In this document: in pieces, positions 50,401-56,460 of the stretch
How positions within the stretch are numbered: position 1 is the stretch's first letter
Layout: every line of letters begins with the position of its first letter
Source of the DNA: Clytia hemisphaerica
Taxonomy: Eukaryota; Cnidaria; Hydrozoa; Leptothecata; Clytiidae
Length of the DNA: 64,000 nt
Direction: 5' to 3'
Assembly: GCA_902728285.1 (NCBI GenBank)
Contig: CACVBU010000619.1
Span: 1,373,963 to 1,437,962 of the forward strand
Made by a program: the position numbers and the translations under genes
Notes under the pieces: generated by a model
Told to the model about the DNA's origin: nothing
What the model saw: the letters and a program-made list of their open reading frames with translations, nothing else
Database searches by the model: none

Positions 50401-53400
50401 TTCTTCCTCGTTTCCTGTATTCCTTTTGTTTTTGTATTTTAATTTTCCTTTCCTACCTTTCGTATAGGTTTATTTCCTTTCTTTTCCTTTTCCCCTCTTT
50501 TCCCCCTCCATTCTTGCCCTTTCCTCTGTATTTTCATTTTCATTTTCCCTCCCTTCCTATCCTTTACCTTCTTGTTTCTTTACTCTTTTTCCGTACTCAT
50601 TTTCTGGACTTCCTCCCTCTTCCTTTCTCCTCTTTGCCTTTATTCTCTTTCCCTTTCTTTCCGTTTCTGTTTCCGTTTCTTTCCTATACTTCCCTAGTTG
50701 TCTACCTGTTCTACTGTTTCCCTTTTTTTCATTCTCATTCCCTTGTGCCCAATGATTTATGAGTGCATAGGTTATTTAAAGTTTATTGAATAAAGAGACT
50801 TCCATTCAATAACTTACCCTTTCTATTCTTATTACTCTTAAAGGAAAGCCCTTTTAAATCAATACCTTTTTCACACTTTTGTAATTGCATGTTTCAAGCT
50901 TCTCGCATATTCTTTTCTCCTAGTCTTTGATCGAACTTCCAAATTCATTTGAATCATACGTTCTCAGCGGCATTTTCATTTTTGTGTCCTCAGTGTCCTC
51001 GTCTTGTTGTTTCTTTTAAATCAGTTTTTTTTTTAATCAGTTAAATATTGTCTCTTTTTAAATCAGGTAATAGTATTTGACGTCAAAATTCAATATTGGT
51101 TACGTCACTTTTTTAAGAACTTTCAAAAAACCAAAATGGAAGTTACTTCTTTTTTAGAAAGAATTTTTTTATGAGTTTTGAAATTGTCAATCTTTTTCAA
51201 GGGATTCATGCTCTGTTACGATTTTCTTATAATCTACCGTAGACTAGTAAACTAGTCGGTTATTACTTATAACCTTATAATAAAACTGTCAATCAAATGA
51301 TGTAAGCACTAATTAAATATTCAGCGCGCTTGAGAGAAAAGGAAAATAACCGACTAGAAGCTACTTCCGAGGCCTTTTTTTCTTCACCTAAATCGTAAGG
51401 ATAGACATACCGATTTCTGTATGTCTCATCCGTGCGGGATTGCATTTATTTTTTTTTCTGTTTATTTCGTTTTTAGAAATGCTTATTTATTTATATGTTC
51501 CCATGTTAATGTTACTATGAAATATCATTTAGTCAAAAAAGTTGAATGGATTCTCAAAAACCTAAAAAAGGTTGTAAAATTAAACAACGTTTTTTGAGGG
51601 AAGAAGCTTCTAGTCGTTGAAATTCAGAAAAGACACGCAACCTCACCTCTTCGATTCTTTTTATCTGGAGCTTGAATTTTTTGTATATGGGTCTGTTTTC
51701 AACGACTAGTTTACTAGTCTAAATCTACCGTCCTTTCTCAAAGTCAGACAAGTAAATACTTTAATAAGATAAATTTTTGCGGGGATTAAATTTCGCGGAT
51801 TTTACGGATTTGGGTGGCATCAGCGAAGTTAGGTCCGATCGAGAGTTTTTAAAGTGCCCTTCAACGAGATTAAATTCCCGGTAAAAACTTTTTCCGACCC
51901 GCGATCTATTTTCATCGTTTTTCGAAATTCGAATTTATCGTTTGCGATATGTAATACATACTTCATCTCCATTCCAAAATCACGACTCTTAAAAAAGTTT
52001 TTGTTCATTTTTCCTGGAAAATGTTTATTTCAATGTTTCTGCCCTTTTCCAAAAAAAATTCATTTCTGAAAATTTTGCGGATGTGGTTAACTGCGAAATT
52101 CAATCCCCGAAAAAATTCATCCCAATGAAAAATATACCCACGCAAAACTTTGGGCATGTTTTGATTTCCTGAGGCAGAACAAATGCCCTAAAGTGCCTAG
52201 GATCTTAATTTAGAAAACAGATATTCTCTCCTAACTTAAAATTTGAGGTATTTTTTAACACCCCTGTGTCACAGACCCGGTGTAACCCTCGTTTCACTGG
52301 GAAATTCGGCCGAAATTTTGTCCTAGGTGCCAAGGGTATTGTAGGGGATTGTAGGGTAGCCTACAATCTCAGCCCCATTTAAATTCAATGGAAAAATTGC
52401 ACTCCAAAACCATCCCCACTGGTCTTTTTGACTTTAGAACAATAAAATCTCTATCTCCATTTCATCCCAGCTGTGCTGCGACACAGGGGGTGTTTGTTTC
52501 TTTTTACATATTTTTTACACTTTCCAAAATGTGAATTTTGACTCCAAAAGCTTACGATGATAAAATTACTGTAGTACAGTAGTCAAATCTTATAGTTTTA
52601 TAGTTAGTTACAAATCTACAAGCACTTTAGAACATTTTTTCGATTTCAAAGCACGTTCTTACCTTTTCCTGTTTTATCCCTAATTTGTTACTGTAAAGGT
52701 AAACCTTCCACTAATTATAATCCAAATTATTAAAAATAATGTTAAAATATTGCTTAGTGTTCTCTTAAGCGTTGTTAGATTTAAGCAAGTATGCTTTTAA
52801 AATTGAGACATGACCTCTACAAGCAAATAAAAGAAAAAGTCCTGAAAGATTTTGAGGAAATTCAGGAAGGGAGAAAAATTAGAATAGCGCAAGCTTTATC
52901 AATAGTTTTGTCGCTTTCCCAACTATTCTTTCTAGTGCGAACAGACTACAATACCCCTGTAATTTTTAATGCTAATAATATCAATGATTCAAAGTAGTTT
53001 TCCTCTCGTTTTAGTATGGCCTGAAACAAACTTTTTTGTCATTTTTCCCGAATTCTTTTCCTACTGGAAAATACAAATGTATTTAAAGATACTTACGATT
53101 AGTGCCAACATCTCCTGCGTCTAACTGTGTATTCTAAGGTCGTAGCCAAGTTTGATTTTTCTTCTCAAAAAAGTTTTTTGACATTTCCAAAAATTATATT
53201 TGACGTCAATATTTTTTTTAATATTTCGAAAATTTTGAAATGACGTCAATTTCGCTCACTTTATTCTTAGTAGAAATGTTACACTTGGCAATACGTTGAT
53301 ATGGAAAAGAAATTAATTTGAGCTTGAATTGCTTTGAGGTTGTAACCCTAACATTAGAAGTTCAAAGATTTATGACTCTGTACCAGAGTGTGTCTCCACT

Positions 53401-54278
53401 TTATCGCTTCGTAGTAGTACACTCTGTCTGTTTGATAAAATATTCCCGTACGGAGACCTATGCGATTAAGTATGATTTATAAATAGCAACACTTCTCTCA
53501 TCGTCTCCCCTCTCTCAACAAACTCAATTGCAGCGGTCGGTTTGAAAAATATCAAATGAGAAAAGACAATGACAACAGGCCCTCTACAGTAATGAATTAC
53601 AGACAAGCTATTTACCAGCTCTTCTTTATCTCCTTTTCTTTTCAGATATTTGACGGTATTCAAGATATTCGAACAAACAAACATCTCTTCTATGTAAGTT
53701 GATTCCTGTCTATAAGAACTTCTGTTTTCTACATTTTTCGGACTCCCTTAACATTAAATGGAATTCGGTTCTGTCAGCAAGAGGGTAAGTTTTTTTCATT
53801 TTCCATCCTTCATTCTATTGGAAATTATCTTGATGTGATGATTATCGCCACTGTGGGTTTTATAAACACTAGATGAACGGTCTCGGACGTTCTTTTGATA
53901 ATTTGGAAGTTGTATACTCGAATCAAATTGGACCATGTATTGCACGGACATCTAAAAAAAGCTTAAAACTATTAAAACTTATTAACCATCATATTTTCTC
54001 ACTTACAGATTTTCTTGGAGCTACTGATCATTACAATCTGTCCTGAAGTTCGTTCACCTGAAGTCGTGCGTAGTTTACATGAGAAGATCGGACGTAAAGA
54101 GCCAGAAGGTGAAAGCGAAATGTTTAGTCCAACCATCATGGATGCTGACGAAGCCTTAGAGATGTCTCACCTGGCGTTCACACCGAATCCTTCCTCAGAT
54201 ATGAGACAACCGGAGTTTGCGAACGATGGAGGAACAATGCAATTCCGTTATGCTTCACATGGCATCTTCGATTTATAA
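16445..54278 (+). CDS. SNX25: SNX25-like sorting nexin (PXA-RGS-PX-nexin C), 20 coding exons
   Basis: Exons read by eye with GT-AG borders: 16445-17400, 17479-17862, 18114-18268, 18499-18719, 19308-19332, 20305-20384, 21736-21780, 22227-22305, 22846-22994, 23237-23347, 23749-23846, 31927-31977, 33635-33707, 34125-34144, 34363-34436, about 35313-35523, 35645-35699, 35855-35907, 53646-53693, 54009-54278. Reading phases agree at every junction except exon 15 to 16. The product is about 1,050 residues: hydrophobic hairpin (31-74), PXA (about 110-290), RGS (about 425-565), coiled coil (573-648), PX (648-765) and nexin C (about 822-985). The segment RYHTIAEIMQAT after the PXA domain and the order of domains match SNX25 rather than SNX13/14/19. 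Family members are membrane-anchored and act in endosomal or ER-contact trafficking; SNX25 is reported to affect TGF-beta receptor turnover. That role is inferred here. Confidence 0.88.
17479..18719 (+). CDS. SNX25: SNX25-like exons 2-4: basic linker and RGS domain
   Basis: Exon 2 (17479-17862) encodes a lysine/arginine-rich linker including CEKRIRMLGG, then starts the RGS fold at VLAFGDILDNSLARSYF. Exon 3 (18114-18268) continues with LLSFWIGVEKLRMMDP. Exon 4 (18499-18719) ends the fold with YNIMESKFYADFVVSHDY and an acidic tail. Donors are GTAACA, GTGAGT and GTATTT; all three acceptors are TAG or CAG after pyrimidine tracts. RGS domains normally stimulate G-alpha GTPase activity; whether this one does cannot be judged from sequence read by eye. 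Confidence 0.85.
19308..22305 (+). CDS. SNX25: SNX25-like exons 5-8: coiled-coil linker including a 25-nt microexon
   Basis: Four small exons join in phase. They are 19308-19332 (25 nt, RNAEILKA), 20305-20384 (MPTEIEERNEYAAHSLQ, continuing DKNISNK), 21736-21780 (LQALELIKRSSASVE) and 22227-22305 (EQQELEKELEQLNTERRQLE, ending FHIERT). Together they make a charged heptad-rich helix. This corresponds to the SNX25 segment between RGS and PX. Intron 5 contains a 243-bp MITE and intron 6 contains two hairpin elements. Support is the continuous phase plus resemblance to the family; the microexon is the least certain piece. Confidence 0.75.
19884..20126. mobile_element. PIF/Harbinger-like MITE, 243 bp, TTA target
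   Basis: Inverted ends of about 38 bp begin AGGCCGGTCTCCACTTGCG. TTA flanks both sides (19881-19883, 20127-20129). The 3-bp TWA target and GGCCGGT ends fit PIF/Harbinger. It lies in SNX25-like intron 5. Confidence 0.88.
20656..20917. mobile_element. Hairpin element with 74-bp near-perfect arms
   Basis: Arms 20656-20729 and 20844-20917 are inverted copies (AAATACACTCTTCTCGAGAT..). The 114-bp spacer has no gene. It lies in SNX25-like intron 6 and would form a long stem in the pre-mRNA. Confidence 0.88.
21378..21498. repeat. Hairpin with 40-bp arms; partial copy at 22011
   Basis: Arms 21378-21418 and 21459-21498 share AAGAGTGATATCGTTTGCTT and its inverse. A second, single-armed copy with the same following sequence (AATTCACAAGCTTTTTCA, GGATTGACACG) is at 22011-22200 in the next intron. 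Confidence 0.8.
22846..23846 (+). CDS. SNX25: SNX25-like exons 9-11: PX domain
   Basis: Exons 22846-22994, 23237-23347 and 23749-23846. The fold starts NGQPVFLICVSCDEG and carries ATGWIVARQLDDFKTLHDKL, where family members usually have an R-R-x-x-x-F phosphoinositide motif; the second arginine is glutamine here. Exon 11 has the typical PX end (LCRSDEVYTFLIPSPDHL). The human protein has a tryptophan-rich stretch just before this point; I found no exon for it between 22305 and 22846, although exons 8 and 9 join directly in frame through a shared Asp codon. Confidence 0.82.
24401..29361. repeat. 152-bp satellite array, 33 units, in SNX25-like intron 11
   Basis: The marker GAAAGCCTCTACTTTGAGG recurs every 152 bp from 24437 to 29296, giving 33 copies. 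Each unit has a pyrimidine-rich third (ACTTTACCCACCTCTGTCCC), a GCCTC/GAGGC mini-stem and a purine-rich third (GTACAAGAAAGAAAAAAAGG). Central copies (about 25870-27130) are almost identical, while edge copies vary, as expected from internal amplification. 152 is not divisible by 3, so a 64-codon frame repeats but cannot run through; it is not a gene. Confidence 0.95.
29362..30036. other. Unique intron sequence after the satellite
   Basis: AT-rich; contains two TGACGTCA palindromes at 29531 and 29561. No exon was recognised. Confidence 0.5.
30045..30334. mobile_element. hAT-like MITE, 290 bp, 8-bp TSD CTCTTAAA
   Basis: Ends are inverted over about 40 bp without mismatch (CATTGAGTTTCAAGCCCGAA.. 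and inverse). CTCTTAAA is present at 30037-30044 and again at 30335-30342. Perfect arms suggest a recent insertion. Intron 11. Confidence 0.92.
31927..34144 (+). CDS. SNX25: SNX25-like exons 12-14: short linker exons between PX and nexin C
   Basis: Exons 31927-31977 (51 nt), 33635-33707 (73 nt) and 34125-34144 (20 nt) join in phase between exon 11 and the nexin C region. They encode a low-similarity linker (MKKNILPSMPSFKG, then NLQLPEMPFIDAVEADEI, then DANIEET). Calls rest on intact AG/GT borders and phase, not on sequence recognition. The linker is acidic at its end, as is the corresponding human region. Confidence 0.6.
32254..33263. mobile_element. 1-kb fold-back element with about 370-bp arms
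   Basis: Arms about 32254-32625 and 32893-33263 are inverted copies with a few differences (outer TAAAGTCTGTCCAG, inner AAAAACGGGGG). TA at the ends suggests a TA target. The loop of about 270 bp has no coding capacity. Lies in intron 12 of the SNX25-like gene. Confidence 0.88.
33895..34062. mobile_element. Short pogo/Tigger-like MITE, 168 bp, TA target
   Basis: Begins CAGCAGAGTCTCGATAACTC and ends with a diverged inverse, GAGTTAAAGCGACTCAACTG. TA flanks both sides. Repeated TTCGAG/CTCGAA motifs are common in pogo-type termini. Intron 13. Confidence 0.72.
34363..35907 (+). CDS. SNX25: SNX25-like exons 15-18: nexin C domain, first part
   Basis: Exon 15 (34363-34436) carries EPMYRLIGEIFELKG, the usual start of nexin C. 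Exon 16 (acceptor at 35309 or 35312, end 35523) carries FVSWLTSEPMLIYYIDNFKH and WPRGKLAPYPP, a close match in kind to SNX25. Exon 17 (35645-35699) and exon 18 (35855-35907) give EKLRTREQAKEKVMKNIP and DVLQNLVGKKNSRLGFMK. Exon 15 ends in phase 1, but both candidate acceptors of exon 16 need phase 2. A small exon, an alternative border or a sequence error is therefore missing from this model. Confidence 0.78.
35990..36714 (+). repeat. Pyrimidine-rich tract opening the 17.7-kb intron 18 array
   Basis: The + strand is almost wholly C/T, built from TTCCTTCC, CCTTTCTATC and TTCCGTTTTCATTTCC motifs. The last part (TTATACTGTCATTTCCC, CTCTCGTTCGTTTC) recurs before arrays at 44154, 46771 and 49055, so this is an outlying member of the same block family. 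Confidence 0.9.
36715..43690. repeat. 30-bp minisatellite array A, about 230 units
   Basis: Unit: CATCGGCTACCGACTTCATA plus GACCAGTCTC, with variants at the GTCAGC/ATCGGC and ACCGAC/ACTGAC positions. The period of 10 codons gives open frames both ways (SATDFIDQSP forward, MKSVADGDWS reverse). Many units carry in-frame stops (TAGGC, ACTAGTC) and a few 1-bp slips, so coding selection is not evident. A marker unit (ATAGGCTGCA) at 38251, 39540, 40620 and 41696 shows a higher-order period of about 1.08-1.29 kb. Confidence 0.95.
43691..49767. repeat. Macrosatellite: alternating pyrimidine blocks and 30-bp arrays, about 2.3-2.6 kb period
   Basis: Long-type pyrimidine blocks at 43691-44153, 46308-46770 and 48591-49054 alternate with short-type blocks at 44899-45243 and 47513-47857. 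The 30-bp arrays B-F fill the gaps. The same block start recurs at 43707, 46324 and 48609, so the composite unit is 2,617 then 2,285 bp. Junctions are identical between copies (TTCGTTTCCAGTCTCC; ACCAACTTCCATCC), showing duplication of whole composites. Confidence 0.93.
49768..50755 (+). repeat. Terminal pyrimidine-rich tract of intron 18
   Basis: The C/T-rich strand continues for about 1 kb, first as a diverged short-type block (to about 50030), then as non-repeated TTCC/CCTTT sequence. It is interrupted at 50201-50268 by a small palindromic insert. Confidence 0.85.
50201..50268. mobile_element. 68-bp palindromic mini-insert
   Basis: TAGGCTGCATGCATCCCC and its near-inverse GGGGATGTGTGCAGCCTA enclose AAGTTTTGATATATCAAAACTT-like symmetry. 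TA ends. It breaks an otherwise pure pyrimidine tract, so it is recognisable as an insertion. Confidence 0.7.
51240..51721. mobile_element. 482-bp MITE with 9-bp TSD AATCTACCG
   Basis: TIRs TAGACTAGTAAACTAGTCG (left) and inverse (right). The 9-bp AATCTACCG occurs at 51231-51239 and 51722-51730. Internal inverted segments (CCGACTAGAAGCT, AGCTTCTAGTCG) add a second stem. A 9-bp duplication is typical of Mutator-like elements, but no transposase is present. Confidence 0.85.
52165..52660. mobile_element. Decayed relative of the 14173 MITE, interrupted by a second element
   Basis: The flanks (GAGGCAGAACAAATGCCCTA.. and ..CAAGCACTTTAGAACATTTT) resemble the arms of 14173-14454. The middle, 52258-52495, starts AACACCCCTGTGTCACAG and ends with the inverse CTGCGACACAGGGGGTGTT. 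It is a separate inserted element of about 238 bp. Confidence 0.62.
52661..53645. other. End of intron 18, no repeat delimited
   Basis: AT-rich. Contains TGACGTCA at 53201 and 53241. Ends in the pyrimidine tract and CAG acceptor of exon 19. Confidence 0.5.
53646..54278 (+). CDS. SNX25: SNX25-like exons 19-20: end of nexin C and C-terminus
   Basis: After a 17.7-kb intron, exon 19 (53646-53693, IFDGIQDIRTNKHLFY) and exon 20 (54009 to the TAA at 54278) complete the domain with IFLELLIITICPEVRSPEVV, where vertebrate SNX25 has a similar LLLIELCPELR end. The C-terminal 60 residues are acidic, proline-rich and not recognised. The tail is longer than in the human protein. Confidence 0.85.
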
Positions 54279-55264
54279 TATTTTCGGATAACCGTGTTTA
54301 TTTTTTGACTGTCTTTTGAAAATCTTTAGTCTAGAGGATAGGACTGTGATTTGCCACAAAGTTAGTTATATTCGTGAATAACAAGTTTCGAAGATCGCTT
54401 TCTACATTACATCAGACACGCGTTATCCTAAACGGAGATTTATTTCAAAATCTACTAGCTTTTTGTGGACAAAGTCCTCGAGGCTGAAATAATATTTCTT
54501 TGCTAAAATTTTCCTTGATGGTAATACAGCTACGATTCTTTTTTGAATAGTTTTTGATATTTTTTATTTGAAACACGCATCAAAATAATCTTTTTTTATA
54601 ATTTTGTAAATATTTTGAATCGGAATTACTGACAATATTATTGAAATATATATATTTTCTTTCTATTGAACAAAGTCAAAAAAACCGATTTGCATTACCT
54701 CCATTTTCAATACTTAAAACTCTATCCTTTATTAGGCCGTTGTGTCAATCAGCTAAGTTCGTAAATTTATGGGTTCATTGCCTGTCAGGGTTTTGAAAAA
54801 TTGTATTTTTGATATCTATTTGGGTCTCAAAATTTTAAAGTTTTAAGGCCAAAAAACATTTTCCCAAAAATATCCCAAAATCCTTGTTTTTCTCACTCTT
54901 ACACCCCTGCAGTTGACTTTCACTTATTGAACTTTGGGAAGCCTGAAAAACGTACCCCTTAGAGCTTAGAGCCACACCTACGGAAGAGTACGGTACCTAA
55001 TCTTGAGTGCCTGCCCCCTGGAGGCAAAATGCTATAATAATGAACCGAATCACGTTTCAAAAAAAGCGGTGAGACGATTACAGTGGACTAGGCTGATACA
55101 TGATACCAATCTTTCGACTGTTTCTATAGCTCGCAATTTGACTTCTGCTCCATGTACGGATAACTAACCTCAGCCGTACCCGTCCCGTTCCCAAGTATCT
55201 CATCATTATCGCAACCGGACAAGTGAAGGTACGTCAGTGAAACAGTGAAACATATGAACAGAGA
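54279..55264. other. Intergenic region, 3' flank of the SNX25-like gene
   Basis: AT-rich 3' flank to about 54720, then mixed sequence. I saw no canonical AATAAA close to the stop. No gene was recognised. Confidence 0.5.
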
Positions 55265-55659
55265 CCCGGGGGGGGGGGTACTAACCTTGTCGACCGACGG
55301 GGGGTGCTCCCTGAGGTTCGAAAAATGGACCCTAGGTGGGAATCGAAATTTGCAAAAAAAGTGACCCTGAATTAGTCTGAATCGCAGACCTCTACAAAAC
55401 CCCATGTAGTATAAGGAGCACGAATCCGTTAGTGGATGCCAGCAGCCTAACCCTGAATGGGACTGAAATTCCAAAATGTCCTCAAATTTTCAACTTTTTC
55501 CCCAAATTTTCCAAAAATAGGCACCCTACGAGGGGCTGATTTTTCTATTTTGGTGCTTTTGCGACCCTACCTGGGACTCGTGGAGGTTAAAAAAGGTACA
55601 CTAACCAGCGGAGCATCCCCGTAACCCATCTTACCCTAGTACACCCCCCCTCCCCCGGG
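55265..55659. mobile_element. G-rich TIR MITE, 395 bp, 8-bp TSD AACAGAGA
   Basis: Starts CCCGGGGGGGGGGTACTA and ends with the imperfect inverse, TAGTACACCCCCCCTCCCCC then GGG. AACAGAGA is repeated exactly at 55257-55264 and 55660-55667. hAT-like by target length. It lies between the two genes, about 250 bp before the first recognised CNOT6 exon. Confidence 0.88.
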
Positions 55660-55907
55660 AACAGAGACAGCAAGGGGAGGATATCCGAAATTTCTAACAG
55701 GAGGAAAACTTCTTCAATCTTTTTTTTCGACGACGTGTCTTTTAGTCGTGGAAGTTGTCATCAAAAATGACGGCTTTTTCGCAAATGAGAGGGATTCATT
55801 GAGCTTCGTGGTCACTCTTACCTAAAAATTCCCTCAATAAATATTTGTTCCGCTTTAATCAATGTTTGACCACTGCTCGCTCTCATCATCTTCCATTGAA
55901 TTTGTAG

Positions 55908-56460
55908 ATGGTAGCTGATGGAACTGCTTGCTCGAGATGTGATGGTCTCGTATCACTGAGACCTCAAAAAATAAAGGATTTATGCATAATATTGAACAAA
56001 ATGAGCAAAGATACGAACGAGGGAAATAACAATACAACCAATGGACATAAAGGAGAAGAATCTGATGAAAAACAAGTACAACCAACATCATGGACAGAAC
56101 TTGAAATTGTCGGTAGCACACGAAATCTAAGTCCAACTTTATGGACTTTCACGCACCTCACTGCCTTGTATCTTCGTGACAATGGGATTTCTAGAATACC
56201 TCCAGAAGTTTCACGACTGAAGGGCCTCACTAAGCTTGATTTATCAAAGAACAAGATCAGAAGTTTACCTACTGAAATTGGTGACATGATTGAACTCAAT
56301 GATTTGAATTTATCATACAACGCTCTGCGAGTATTACCAAATGAAATTGGACGTTTATTCAAGTTGAAAAGCTTAGGGCTGCAAGGAAATCCTCTTCCCT
56401 CAGAAATAATGAATCTAGGTTTAGATAATTTGTTGATGTATTTGCTTGGGAATTATACTG
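55908..56460 (+). CDS. CNOT6: CNOT6 exon with start and leucine-rich repeats
   Basis: A pyrimidine-rich acceptor ends TTTGTAG at 55907, directly before ATG 55908, so an upstream exon is likely. A second in-frame ATG at 56001 begins MSKDTNEGNNNTTNG. From SWTELEIVGSTRNLSP onward the reading is typical of CCR4: about four leucine-rich repeats (LTALYLRDNGISRIPPEV, LTKLDLSKNKIRSLPTEIG, LNDLNLSYNALRVLPNEIG, LKSLGLQGNPL). The donor GTAAGC is at 56461. The conserved PKEKYEPPDP-like N-terminus of vertebrate proteins is not present in this exon. Confidence 0.9.

Noticed and set aside
55964-56362. 132-codon reverse frame opposite CNOT6 exon 1
   Set aside because: Shadow of the leucine-rich repeat coding sequence.
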